64,000 nucleotides of DNA from Chryseobacterium arthrosphaerae. GTDB lineage: Bacteria > Bacteroidota > Bacteroidia > Flavobacteriales > Weeksellaceae. Below the pieces are notes generated by a model. That model did not search any database. It was not told the DNA's origin and saw only the letters and a program-made list of their open reading frames with translations. The position numbers and the translations under genes are program-made. The stretch lies in NCBI RefSeq assembly GCF_001684965.1, contig NZ_MAYG01000001.1:1302001-1366000 (forward strand), read 5' to 3'. Position 1 is the first letter of the stretch. Every line of letters starts with the position of its first letter. Positions 28,051 through 36,832 of this stretch are shown here, piece after piece.

Positions 28051-28051
28051 T

Positions 28052-28549
28052 ATGAAAATCCGCAGTACAGTATTATTTCTGATGATGGTATCAGGTTGGG
28101 TTTCTGCCCAGAAAGTTATAGAGATAGGGAAGAAGGCTCCCGAAATCACGATGGCTAAAGCAGACGGAAGCTCATTTGCTCTTTCTGCACTGAAAGGAAA
28201 GCTGGTGTTAATTGATTTCTGGGCTACATGGTGTGCTCCATGCGTTGAGGAGCAGCCTGAACTGAAAACCCTGTATGAAACATATGCAGAACAGGTAAAA
28301 AACAACCGGTTTGAAATCCTGGGAGTTTCTTTAGATAAAAATAAAGAGAGCTGGGAGAAAGCCATTGACCGTTTCAAAATCAACTGGATCCAGATCAGTG
28401 ATCTGAAATTCTGGAAAAGCCCGGTAGCAAAAACATATGAAGTGGATGAACTTCCTTTTAATGTCATTATAGACGGACAGGGAACCATTTTAGCCAAGAA
28501 CCTTCATGGTAAAGAACTCGAAGAGTTTTTAAATAAAAATCTGAACTGA
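28052..28549 (+). CDS. TlpA-family periplasmic thioredoxin
   Basis: 165 residues from the ATG at 28052; another ATG at 28043 overlaps the previous stop and is also possible. Signal peptide (VLFLMMVSGWVSAQ), then a peroxiredoxin/TlpA fold with the redox motif WATWCAPCVEE and a cis-Pro region in DELPFNVII. It is a thiol-disulfide oxidoreductase of the cell envelope. The tight coupling to the rhodanese-like gene suggests that it reduces disulfides or persulfides on that partner. A strong terminator follows after 24 bases. Confidence 0.9.
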   Translation: MKIRSTVLFLMMVSGWVSAQKVIEIGKKAPEITMAKADGSSFALSALKGKLVLIDFWATWCAPCVEEQPELKTLYETYAEQVKNNRFEILGVSLDKNKESWEKAIDRFKINWIQISDLKFWKSPVAKTYEVDELPFNVIIDGQGTILAKNLHGKELEEFLNKNLN

Positions 28550-28573
28550 AAAACTCTTATACAATACAAATAC

Positions 28574-28609
28574 AAAGAGTGGTATGATGGCATACCACTC
28601 TTTTTTCTG
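28574..28609 (+). terminator. Rho-independent terminator
   Basis: A perfect 13-bp stem (AAAGAGTGGTATG / CATACCACTCTTT) with a 4-base loop, followed by T6. It closes the rhodanese/TlpA unit. The 28610-28921 spacer beyond it is very AT-rich and I see no gene there. Confidence 0.9.
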
Positions 28610-28921
28610 ATTGCGATTTGTGTATTTAGAACCACCTTTACTAAGTCATTATTCTGGATAAAAAGGATACTCTGAGGGAAATCATATCACTTCTTATTTA
28701 TAATTCCTGATAGTTTTTTAATCGATATAAAAATAACAATTATATTTAAAATATCACTATATGTTGAAATAAAATATAAAAATTAATATTAGAACAATAT
28801 ATTCTTAATATTTAAAAATATTTCCACAAATTCCCCTTGTTACATTCAGACTTTAATCAACATTGATATACACTTAAAAGTCATTAATATACAGAAAAAT
28901 TCAGCGGACCATCCTTCTCTA

Positions 28922-28929
28922 TAATTTTG
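28922..28929 (+). promoter_or_regulatory. -7 element at near-leaderless distance
   Basis: TAATTTTG, a perfect TAnnTTTG, ends 4 bases before the ATG at 28934. The expected transcription start would fall on or beside the start codon. Confidence 0.5.
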
Positions 28930-28933
28930 GTCT

Positions 28934-29320
28934 ATGAAAAAGAACTTCTTCCTCCGTTTTGCGCTATCAGTTATATTGCTGATGCATAGTGTAGTCTCCA
29001 TTGTAAGTGGGGATGTCAACAATTTCGGACTCCGGTATCTGGATACGATAGGATTCAGTCCTATGGGGCTTTATCTGGCATGGGCAGTTAAGCTGACCCA
29101 TCTTATTTCTGCGCCGGCTCTCTGGTGGGACCGGTTCATTAAGCCTGTTGCTGTGTGTAATATCCTGATATTGGTTTTCGGGGTTTATTATGTTCATTGG
29201 GAAAATGGCTGGTTTGTGGTAGGCGGGGGCAGGAATGGTGTTGAATTCAATTTTCTGCTGATCTTCTGTTTTCTGAATCTTGTGTTCCCGGAAATCCGTT
29301 TGAAAATTTTTCAACGTTAA
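28934..29320 (+). CDS. DoxX-like small membrane protein
   Basis: 128 residues with four predicted membrane helices (about 7-25, 40-60, 68-85 and 103-120). The helix pattern, the HSV...SG near the start and the WDR loop between helices 2 and 3 resemble DoxX-family proteins. These are small inner-membrane proteins with poorly defined redox roles. Alone in its spacer, with a promoter directly before the start codon. Confidence 0.65.
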   Translation: MKKNFFLRFALSVILLMHSVVSIVSGDVNNFGLRYLDTIGFSPMGLYLAWAVKLTHLISAPALWWDRFIKPVAVCNILILVFGVYYVHWENGWFVVGGGRNGVEFNFLLIFCFLNLVFPEIRLKIFQR

Positions 29321-29340
29321 ATTATAATGTGTGGGTTATT

Positions 29341-29580
29341 AAAAACCACAAAGGCACAAAAGTTTTTTGAACACTTAAGTATTTTAAGTTATAAGTAAAC
29401 CGTTGATAAGTGAACTTAAGTTTTATGAAAACCTTTGATTTTCTTATGATTGAACCATTAAGGAAGAATAAGAAGATAAGAATATTAAGGTGAGCTTTGC
29501 TTTAAGAGTTGCGACTTAAAAAATCTTTGATTTTATCCTTAATTTATCTTAAACCTTCACTCTTCTTAATGGTTTAAAAA
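29341..29580 (+). repeat. interspersed AT-rich intergenic repeat, copy A
   Basis: This spacer carries the modules found again at 42003-42840, 52605-52800 and 57248-57640: a CACAAAAG...GAACACTTAAGTATTTTAAG block, a GATTTTC/GAAAATC-type hairpin, an ACCATTAAGGAAG block, a TTAAGGTGAGCTTTGCTTTAA block and a closing CTTCTTAATGGTTTAAAA. Here it is in + orientation. No reading frame of note is inside. Confidence 0.8.
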
Positions 29581-29666
29581 GATACTGGTTTACCATAAAA
29601 GTTAAAGCTTGATACAAAACGTGTAGTTTATAGACCTCTGATGGATTTTTGTAGCCTTTATATTTT

Positions 29667-29674
29667 TATATTTG
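29667..29674 (+). promoter_or_regulatory. -7 promoter element of LytS/LytTR pair
   Basis: TATATTTG, a perfect TAnnTTTG, 39 bases before the TTG start codon at 29714. Confidence 0.55.
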
Positions 29675-29713
29675 ACTGAGTGATATTACTTTGTATTTTT
29701 AATTATTATAGAC

Positions 29714-30787
29714 TTGAAATCTGAAAGAACATCCAAGTTACAGGTTCATTTGCTTTTCTGGATATTGTATTATCTGCTGGAAGCCTATCTCGACTTTTAC
29801 TGGTCCCGATATCAGTTCCCGGATTTCAAATGGCAAATACGGCTTCAGAACACGCTGATTCTGGAGCTTGGCTATTTTCTGATCAAAATGCCGCTTGCCT
29901 ATTCTCTATTGTATGTATATGAGAAAGTACATCTCAGGATTTTTTTTAAATATCTTCTCTATGTTCTGATTGTCATAATTGCCGTTCTGGGGCATCGTCT
30001 TTTTACCCACTATATTATTTACCCCTATATCTATGAAGCTATTGAAACATTGGATGGTAAACAGCCTTCCGGATTTATCAATGGTTTCGTGGCATTCAAC
30101 TCTTTTATGGATCTTATTTTTATGGTGGGGCTTGTATTTGGGGTAGAGATTACCAGACAGAAAAACCTTTTGAAAGATCAGATATCACAGCTGAAATCTG
30201 AAAAACTGGATCAGGAGCTGACGATGCTGAAAGCGCAGATCAATCCGCACTTTCTTTTCAATACCCTGAATAATATTTACGGTATGGCCTTAAAAAAAGC
30301 CGATGAAACTCCCGATGTCATCCTCCAGCTTTCAAAAATAATGCGGTATAATATCTATGAAGCCGCAGAAAAAAGGATTTCTATAGAAAAAGATATTGAG
30401 AATATTAAAGATTTTATACAGATCCAGAAAATCAGGCACCATCATCTTACCGTAAACCTTACGATAGATCTGGATAATCCTTCACAGGATATTTCACCTC
30501 TCATATTGATACAGTTTGTAGAAAACGCCTTTAAACATGGGGTTTCTGAGAGTCTGGGAGAAACATTTATTCATATTGATATCCAGCTTAGAAACGGTAT
30601 TCTTACCTATTTCATTGAAAATTCAAAAGAGGAAAAAGCCAATGAACATTCCACCAGAATAGGACTGAAGAATATCCGCAGACAGCTTGAGCTTCTTTAT
30701 CCTAAGCATCTGCTTTCTGTTGAAGATCAAAGCGATCGTTATATTGTAAAACTAATCATAGATTTCCATGGAACACCCAGCCGCTAA
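29714..30787 (+). CDS. LytS/YehU-type sensor histidine kinase
   Basis: 357 residues, starting at a TTG codon (29714). No ATG lies before the first helix. Four membrane helices occupy residues 10-145, then a short coiled coil, then the His_kinase domain of the LytS class: INPHFLFNTLNN with His179, followed by RYNIYE. The ATPase half has LILIQFVENAFKHG and GLKNIRRQLELLYP. It phosphorylates the LytTR regulator, whose gene overlaps its 3' end by 20 bases. The presence of a SusC/SusD pair 340 bases beyond suggests that this system controls nutrient uptake. Confidence 0.92.
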   Translation: MKSERTSKLQVHLLFWILYYLLEAYLDFYWSRYQFPDFKWQIRLQNTLILELGYFLIKMPLAYSLLYVYEKVHLRIFFKYLLYVLIVIIAVLGHRLFTHYIIYPYIYEAIETLDGKQPSGFINGFVAFNSFMDLIFMVGLVFGVEITRQKNLLKDQISQLKSEKLDQELTMLKAQINPHFLFNTLNNIYGMALKKADETPDVILQLSKIMRYNIYEAAEKRISIEKDIENIKDFIQIQKIRHHHLTVNLTIDLDNPSQDISPLILIQFVENAFKHGVSESLGETFIHIDIQLRNGILTYFIENSKEEKANEHSTRIGLKNIRRQLELLYPKHLLSVEDQSDRYIVKLIIDFHGTPSR

Positions 30788-31469
30788 AAAATACAATTGT
30801 CTTATTGTAGAAGACGAACCCATTGCCGCAGAAATTCTGGAAAATTTCATATCCAGAGATCCGGAACTGAATCTTGTAGGCAAATGTGCAGATGCAGTAT
30901 ATGCCAGCAGCCTCCTGAACAGGCATGAGGTAGATCTGATGTTTCTGGACCTTCATCTTCCCGTTGTAAAAGGATTTGATTTTTTAAGGAAATTAAAGAA
31001 TCCTCCATTCGTTATTGTAACCACTGCTTATCACCAGTATGCTGTAGAGGGTTATGAGCTGGATATAACAGATTATCTGATGAAACCTATTCCCTATGAC
31101 CGGTTTACCGCTGCAATAGGTAAATTCAAATATTTAATGGATGCAGAAGATGCATTGCTGGAAGTAGCTGACCGGGAATATATCTTTATCAGCAGCGGGA
31201 AAAAGCAGATCAAGATCATTCTGCAGGATATTTTCTATATCGAAAGTTTAAGAGAGTACATTAATATTCATACAAAAACAGAAACCCTAACCTTTAAAAT
31301 GCCCATCAGCAAAATAGAAGAAAGTTTAAACCCTAAACTGTTTACCCGTATCCATAAGTCTTATATTATTTCCCTGTCAAAAATTGAGATGAAATCGGCA
31401 AGCCTGATTCAAATCAATGGAAAAAAACTTCCGATAGGGAGGACTTACAAACCTTCTCTGGAACTTTAA
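30768..31469 (+). CDS. LytTR-family response regulator
   Basis: 233 residues. Receiver with EDE at 15-17, phosphoacceptor Asp61 (FLDLHLP) and the KPIPYDRF switch segment. The C-terminal LytTR DNA-binding domain (about 130-230) shows the typical YIFISSGKKQIKI, FYIESLREYINIHT, ISKIEESL, RIHKSYIIS and LPIGRTYK. Its start overlaps the kinase gene by 20 bases, so translation is coupled. Likely target is the SusC/SusD unit downstream, which is inference. Confidence 0.93.
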   Translation: MEHPAAKKYNCLIVEDEPIAAEILENFISRDPELNLVGKCADAVYASSLLNRHEVDLMFLDLHLPVVKGFDFLRKLKNPPFVIVTTAYHQYAVEGYELDITDYLMKPIPYDRFTAAIGKFKYLMDAEDALLEVADREYIFISSGKKQIKIILQDIFYIESLREYINIHTKTETLTFKMPISKIEESLNPKLFTRIHKSYIISLSKIEMKSASLIQINGKKLPIGRTYKPSLEL

Positions 31470-31554
31470 CTGTTATTTTGTAAAATACTGATATACATTA
31501 CAATAAATATCATTATTAAAAACTATAGATGAAGTCAACGTTTTTTACCACCCC

Positions 31555-31599
31555 GTCAAATCGAAATTTTGACACTACTCCTGTGAAAGGAAATTTTCC
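31555..31599. repeat. pair of short palindromes in the susC upstream region
   Basis: GTCAAA (31555-31560) pairs with TTTGAC (31568-31573), and GGAAA (31589-31593) with TTTCC (31595-31599). The surrounding CCACCCCGTC...CTCC text resembles extragenic palindromic elements of Chryseobacterium-like genomes. They lie upstream of the probable susC promoter. Confidence 0.35.
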
Positions 31600-31666
31600 T
31601 CCTCCGGTTGCAATCTTGCGATAATAAAAAGAGCAATTTCTCATTAGAATAAGAATAGGTATGTTC

Positions 31667-31674
31667 TACTTTTG
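31667..31674 (+). promoter_or_regulatory. -7 promoter element of SusC/SusD unit
   Basis: TACTTTTG, a perfect TAnnTTTG, 137 bases before the SusC start. The resulting long leader contains a GCTCAT/ATTACTCAT repeat tract. Confidence 0.5.
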
Positions 31675-31811
31675 ATTGTTAACGCATTGCTCATCACTGA
31701 TTGCTTATTACTCATATTTTAGTAGACGCTATTCCGCCGTTGATATATACCTTTCGTGATAATCTTCACCAATTATTGAATTTTGATCATACAACAAGAA
31801 AATCAATAATT

Positions 31812-34800
31812 ATGAAATATCAGTTAAAGCTTTTAAGTGCGGGAGTCGCTTTTTTTATAGGAAGCGAAACCTATTTCAGCCAGGCAAAGCAGGACACCCT
31901 TAAAACACAGAATATAGAAGGGATTGTAGTTACCGCACTTGGAATTAAAAGAGAGAAAAGATCATTGGGCTATTCTACACAGGAGGTGAAAGGCGAGGAC
32001 ATCAACCGGACTCCTACAACTAATTTCCTGAATAACCTTTCCGGAAAAGTAGCAGGACTTGAGATCAGACAGTCTACTAATTTCGGAGGTTCCGTAGATG
32101 CTGTTTCCAGAGGATACAAATCTATTCTGGGAGATAATCAGGCTCTTTTTATAGTAGACGGTGTTCCCATTATCAACCGGAATATCAATACCACAAGTCA
32201 GCTGAACGGATTTTCAGGCTATGATTACGGAAGTCCCGTTTCTGACATCAACCCGAATGATATTGAAACGGTAAATGTACTGAAAGGTGCCGCTGCAACA
32301 GCTTTATACGGTTCAAGAGCTCAAAACGGAGCCATTATCATCACCACCAAAAAGGGAAAGAAAAATACGCAGGGTATCGGTCTGGAATATAGCGGAAGTA
32401 TCTCAGTTTCCACCATTGACCGGTCTACATTTCCTGAATATCAGACCCAATATGGACAGGGATATGCCGGGAACGTATTTCAGGAGTACAATAATGCTCC
32501 TTTTGTTCATACGTTTCAGGATGCTTCCTATGGAGCCCCTTATGATTCCAATCTTATGGTCTGGCAGTATGATGCATTCATCCCGGACTCTCAGAACTTC
32601 GGAAAAAAGACGCCTTGGGTCATGGCAAAAAACGGTCCTATCACTTTTTTTGAAAAAGCCTTTAACCGCACCAATAATATTGCATTGAACGGCGGAAATG
32701 ACCGTACAACCTTCAGATTAAGCTACTCCAACACCTATGCAACGGATATCATGCCCAATTCGTCTCTGAGCAAAAATAATTTCGGAGGGAATGCTTCTTA
32801 TAAAATTACAGATAACCTTACAGCCACTATTTTTGCCAATTATATTGTCCAGAGCACCAAAGGAAGAAATACTACAGGATACGGAGATAACATCATGGGA
32901 AATTTCCGCCAATGGTGGCCAACCAATGTAGATCTTCAGTATCAGAAATACCTGTATGATACCTTCAGTAAAAATTATACATGGAATATCAAATCTCCGG
33001 TCAACCTTTCTCCTGCCTATTGGGATAATCCTTATTTTACACGCTATGAAAATTATCAGAATGACAAAAGGGAACGTTTTGCAGGCAACTTCAGCCTCAG
33101 CTATGATCTTTCAAAGAAAATTAATATTCTGGGAAGGGTAGGTATTGACGGTTATAGCATGATCTTAGAAGAAAGACGGGCTGTGGGGTCTGTTCCTGCT
33201 TTTTTCAGTTCCAATATCATAGAACAGCCTTCAGGGTATGCTGTAACCAATCTCCGCTTTACGGAAACCAATTATGACCTCATTGTCACCTATAAAGACA
33301 ATATTACTGAAGACCTCAGTATTCAGGCACTGGCAGGAGCTAATATCAATGCACAGTCAAGTTACTCCAATGCACAGACTACAACAGGAGGGCTTTATAT
33401 TCCGGGGCTTTACACGATATCCAATTCTGTAGCAAGTCCGGCAAGACCTATCATTACAGATACATCAAAATATATTTACGGGGCTTTTATCCAGGCTTCT
33501 TTAGGCTATCAGAACACCTATTATCTGGAAGGAACTTTCAGAAGAGATCAATCTACAGCATTACCAAAGGCAAATAATGCCTATTATTATCCCTCTGTTT
33601 CTGCGAGCGTAGTATTTTCCAATTTACTGAAACAGCAATGGCTGAGTTTTGGAAAATTACGGGCAGCTTATGCAGAAGTAGGTTCAGACACGGCAGCGGA
33701 CCAGCTGAGAAACAGGTTTATTGTACAGACTTCTTTCGGAAACATTCCTGTGTATTCCTACAATACGACATTGAGAAATGCCGATCTTCTTCCCCAAAAA
33801 CTGAAAAATTTTGAGATTGGAACCAATATGCAGTTTTTCAAAAACAGGGTCGGGATCGATCTTTCCTGGTTCAGAAATATCGCATTTGACCAGATACTCC
33901 CTCTGCCGGTTTCCCTGTCAACAGGTTCCGGGGCCAAAATTCAGAATACAGGAGAACTGACCACCAAAGGCGTCGAATTATCACTGAATCTTACTCCATT
34001 GAAATTCAAAGATTTCAGCTGGGACCTGCTTCTCAACTGGTCTAATCCGAAAACCAGAGTAACTGCTTTACGGGAAGGAATTGAAAATATAACCATTGGT
34101 GCATTACAGGGCGGAATCAGCATCAATGCATCACTCAACGAAGATTATGGAAGCATCTGGGGATCAGATTATGTCTATGATCCTAATGGAAACAAGATCG
34201 TGGGCAGAAACGGGGCATATCTTCATACGGATGATTCCAATCATAACTTCGGAAGCTTTCAACCGGATTTCATTGCCGGGCTGAACAATTCTTTTACCTA
34301 TAAAAACTTCAATCTCAGTTTCCAGATCGACTGGAAGAAAGGAGGAAAGATATTTTCCCTGGATCAGTACTATGGAACAGGTACCGGCCTTTATCCTGAA
34401 ACGGTAGGATTGAATGATCTTGGAAACCCCGTCAGAAATACCCTGGCCAATGGCGGAGGGGTCATTTTACCCGGAGTGATGCAGTATCCCAATAATCCCG
34501 GACATTATATTCCCAACACGATCCGTCTTGACCGTTCCATATCCAGCCAGTATTTGGGAACAGATCCCCCGACCGCAGCATTTATCTACGATGCAAGTTT
34601 TATAAAGCTTCGCCAGGTCTCTGTTTCTTATACTTTCAACAAAAATTTCTTAAAAAATTCAGGAATTCAGGGGCTTACGGTTGGCTTCACAGGAAGTAAC
34701 CTGTGGATAATCCATAAAAACCTTCCTTATTCTGATCCGGAGGCTGGAATCTCTTCGGGAAGCATTCAGGGATATCAGTCCGGCGTAATGCCTTCCACAA

Positions 34801-34835
34801 GGAATTTTGCATTCAATCTGAAAGTTAATTTTTAA
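31812..34835 (+). CDS. SusC/RagA-family TonB-linked outer-membrane transporter
   Basis: 1007 residues from the ATG at 31812, which opens a proper signal peptide ending near YFSQ. It goes directly into the TonB plug (EGIVVTALGIKREKRSLGY, about 37-55; KGAAATALYGSRAQNGAIII, about 155-175), without the carboxypeptidase-like N-terminal domain that most SusC proteins have. The last 800 residues are barrel strands ending in KVNF. With its SusD partner it should import a bulky nutrient, such as a peptide or glycan, across the outer membrane. No glycanase genes accompany it, so the substrate is unknown. The SusD gene follows after 11 bases. Confidence 0.95.
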   Translation: MKYQLKLLSAGVAFFIGSETYFSQAKQDTLKTQNIEGIVVTALGIKREKRSLGYSTQEVKGEDINRTPTTNFLNNLSGKVAGLEIRQSTNFGGSVDAVSRGYKSILGDNQALFIVDGVPIINRNINTTSQLNGFSGYDYGSPVSDINPNDIETVNVLKGAAATALYGSRAQNGAIIITTKKGKKNTQGIGLEYSGSISVSTIDRSTFPEYQTQYGQGYAGNVFQEYNNAPFVHTFQDASYGAPYDSNLMVWQYDAFIPDSQNFGKKTPWVMAKNGPITFFEKAFNRTNNIALNGGNDRTTFRLSYSNTYATDIMPNSSLSKNNFGGNASYKITDNLTATIFANYIVQSTKGRNTTGYGDNIMGNFRQWWPTNVDLQYQKYLYDTFSKNYTWNIKSPVNLSPAYWDNPYFTRYENYQNDKRERFAGNFSLSYDLSKKINILGRVGIDGYSMILEERRAVGSVPAFFSSNIIEQPSGYAVTNLRFTETNYDLIVTYKDNITEDLSIQALAGANINAQSSYSNAQTTTGGLYIPGLYTISNSVASPARPIITDTSKYIYGAFIQASLGYQNTYYLEGTFRRDQSTALPKANNAYYYPSVSASVVFSNLLKQQWLSFGKLRAAYAEVGSDTAADQLRNRFIVQTSFGNIPVYSYNTTLRNADLLPQKLKNFEIGTNMQFFKNRVGIDLSWFRNIAFDQILPLPVSLSTGSGAKIQNTGELTTKGVELSLNLTPLKFKDFSWDLLLNWSNPKTRVTALREGIENITIGALQGGISINASLNEDYGSIWGSDYVYDPNGNKIVGRNGAYLHTDDSNHNFGSFQPDFIAGLNNSFTYKNFNLSFQIDWKKGGKIFSLDQYYGTGTGLYPETVGLNDLGNPVRNTLANGGGVILPGVMQYPNNPGHYIPNTIRLDRSISSQYLGTDPPTAAFIYDASFIKLRQVSVSYTFNKNFLKNSGIQGLTVGFTGSNLWIIHKNLPYSDPEAGISSGSIQGYQSGVMPSTRNFAFNLKVNF

Positions 34836-34846
34836 AAACTATTACA

Positions 34847-36286
34847 ATGAAAAATACATTTATATTAGGCTCTTTTTTAACGGTATTCATGGCAGGATGT
34901 ACAACAGACGATGTGAATACGGATCCGCATGTTGCCTATTCTATGAGCCCGGAACCTCTGGTCACCTATGCCGAGAAAGAGCTGAGTGATTATATGAGCA
35001 CGCCCAGTGTGAACGAAAACAACTTTCGCCTTATCATGCAGTACTGGCAGGAAACAACCTATGTAAGTGAAAGCAATTATAACTTTACGGAAAGAAACGT
35101 ATCGAATACCGTATGGGCTGATAATTATGTAAATGTCCTTAATAATCTTAATAAAGCCAAAGAACTGATAGAACAGTATCAGCCGGTTCCTTCGGAATTG
35201 AGTGCATGGCCTGCTAAGAAAAAAAATCAGCTTGCCATCATAGATATCCTTTCAGTATATACTTTTCAGACGCTGGTAGATACATTTGGTGATATTCCCT
35301 ACAGTCAGGCTCTCAACCAGGAACAGTATCCGCTGCCTGTGTACGATGATGATGCCAAGATCTATGAACATCTTATCAGCCGTCTGAAAACAGATATTAG
35401 CAACCTGGAGGAAGGGAAAGGTGCTTTTGGAGCCGGGGATATTATCTATGGAGGCGATGTAGCAAAATGGGAAAAATTCGGCAACTCGCTTCTCCTGAAG
35501 CTGGGAATTGCAGTTTCTGATATCAATCCTACACTGGCGCAATCTACAATTAATGCAGCCATTACCGGTGGAATAATCACCGATGAGTCTCAGAATGGGG
35601 TTTTCAGATATCTCCCTGAAATATTCAACCTGAACCCGATATTTGAAAACCTTGTGGTTACGGGACGGGAGGATTTTTTCGGGGGAAAACCTTTTGTGGA
35701 TTTTCTTAATACGACCACAGATCCCAGGGTGGCTGAATATTTTCAGGACGTAAACGGGGAATACATCGGACAGGTGATTGGGGCCGGCGGAAACTTTTCA
35801 GACTTCTCTGCTGCAGGGATTTTTGCTTATACCCCAACGACTCCCGGAAATCTTATCACACATACTGAAGTGGCTTTTTATCTGGCTGAAGCAGCTGCCA
35901 GGTTTGGAATTGGCGGAAATCCTGAAACCTTATATCAGAATGCCGTTCAGGCTTCCTTCAGGGAATGGGGACTTACAGCTCAGGAAGCCCAGAATTATCT
36001 TACCATGAATCCCTATAATGCTGCCAACTGGAAGAAATCAATCGGGGAGCAGGCCTGGGTTGCCATGTATAACCATCCTGTGGTTTCCTGGAACTTTTAC
36101 CGCAGGTTAGATTATCCGGCTTTACAGGCGCCTCCTACAGCCATTGCCAATGCTGACGGAAAAGTCCCTGTGAGACTTCAGTATCCAACCTTAGAGGCAA
36201 CAACTAACGGGAGTAATTATGCCAAAGCATCCACAGCGATCGGAGGAGACAAACTGACTACCAGGGTTTTCTGGGACATCCACTAA
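34847..36286 (+). CDS. SusD/RagB-family surface lipoprotein
   Basis: 479 residues. Lipoprotein signal with FMAGCTTDD (Cys at about 18). The helical TPR-like body and the middle signature (LVDTFGDIPYSQALN, about 143-157) are those of the SusD_2 group. The C-terminal stretch AFYLAEAAARFG and the ending TTRVFWD also fit. It is the lid that caps the SusC barrel on the cell surface. Gene order and 11-base spacing give one transcript, closed by a terminator about 50 bases downstream. Confidence 0.93.
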   Translation: MKNTFILGSFLTVFMAGCTTDDVNTDPHVAYSMSPEPLVTYAEKELSDYMSTPSVNENNFRLIMQYWQETTYVSESNYNFTERNVSNTVWADNYVNVLNNLNKAKELIEQYQPVPSELSAWPAKKKNQLAIIDILSVYTFQTLVDTFGDIPYSQALNQEQYPLPVYDDDAKIYEHLISRLKTDISNLEEGKGAFGAGDIIYGGDVAKWEKFGNSLLLKLGIAVSDINPTLAQSTINAAITGGIITDESQNGVFRYLPEIFNLNPIFENLVVTGREDFFGGKPFVDFLNTTTDPRVAEYFQDVNGEYIGQVIGAGGNFSDFSAAGIFAYTPTTPGNLITHTEVAFYLAEAAARFGIGGNPETLYQNAVQASFREWGLTAQEAQNYLTMNPYNAANWKKSIGEQAWVAMYNHPVVSWNFYRRLDYPALQAPPTAIANADGKVPVRLQYPTLEATTNGSNYAKASTAIGGDKLTTRVFWDIH

Positions 36287-36337
36287 TATTTTTTTTATTT
36301 TTTTCATATCAATAATTTTGTACGACTTTTATTGTGT

Positions 36338-36363
36338 AACTGCTTCTGTTAAAGGAAGCAGTT
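36338..36363 (+). terminator. terminator of SusC/SusD unit
   Basis: A 9-bp stem (AACTGCTTC / GAAGCAGTT) with an 8-base loop and T5 within the descending arm and tail. Confidence 0.75.
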
Positions 36364-36518
36364 TTTATTATAATCATCCATTGCTATCATGATTTTAAAA
36401 GCCAATTCAAAAAATCCTTACCAATCAGTTCATAGATCACAGATCTTCATTGGTAGCTCTTTTTTCAGGATTTCCGGCTATTTCCCCACATTTGAAATAT
36501 AAATCATCATCAGCTGTC

Positions 36519-36710
36519 ATGGAAAGAAATAGAATTTTGAAAAATGCAGTGATATTCTTTTTATTATGGATGGCGGAGAATGTGGCTATCAGCTGTAAAG
36601 ACAACAAAAGTGCTGCCCCAACATCATCTGTAAACCATCATGGGCAGAAAGGATCGGGTACATCACAACATACTGTTGAAACAAAAGCAGAACTGGTGGG
36701 CAATTATTAA
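36519..36710 (+). CDS. small putative lipoprotein, unknown function
   Basis: 63 residues from the ATG at 36519. A basic start and hydrophobic segment (about 10-21) are followed by Cys at about 25 in VAISCKD, a weak lipobox because Ala, not Leu, is at -3. The remainder is short, polar and His/Ser/Thr-rich without a domain. A terminator follows after 64 bases, which supports a real transcript. A -7-like CACATTTG lies about 30 bases upstream. Confidence 0.4.
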   Translation: MERNRILKNAVIFFLLWMAENVAISCKDNKSAAPTSSVNHHGQKGSGTSQHTVETKAELVGNY

Positions 36711-36774
36711 AAACTACAGTAATAATTAGAAATATAAATGTAGTTGGTTGAATATTCTCATTTTGAATATGATC

Positions 36775-36808
36775 TGGCTTAATGAGTATCTGCTCTTAAG
36801 CCATTTTT
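36775..36808 (+). terminator. Rho-independent terminator
   Basis: An 8-bp stem (TGGCTTAA / TTAAGCCA) with an inner GAG/CTC pairing, followed by T5. It closes the small lipoprotein gene just before the convergent glycosylase gene. Confidence 0.7.
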
Positions 36809-36832
36809 ATTTTTTAATTCAGAAAGCATTGT

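Noticed and set aside
36450..36518. Longer start for the small lipoprotein gene
   Set aside because: The added 23 residues do not look like a signal sequence; the internal ATG at 36519 gives a more sensible one.
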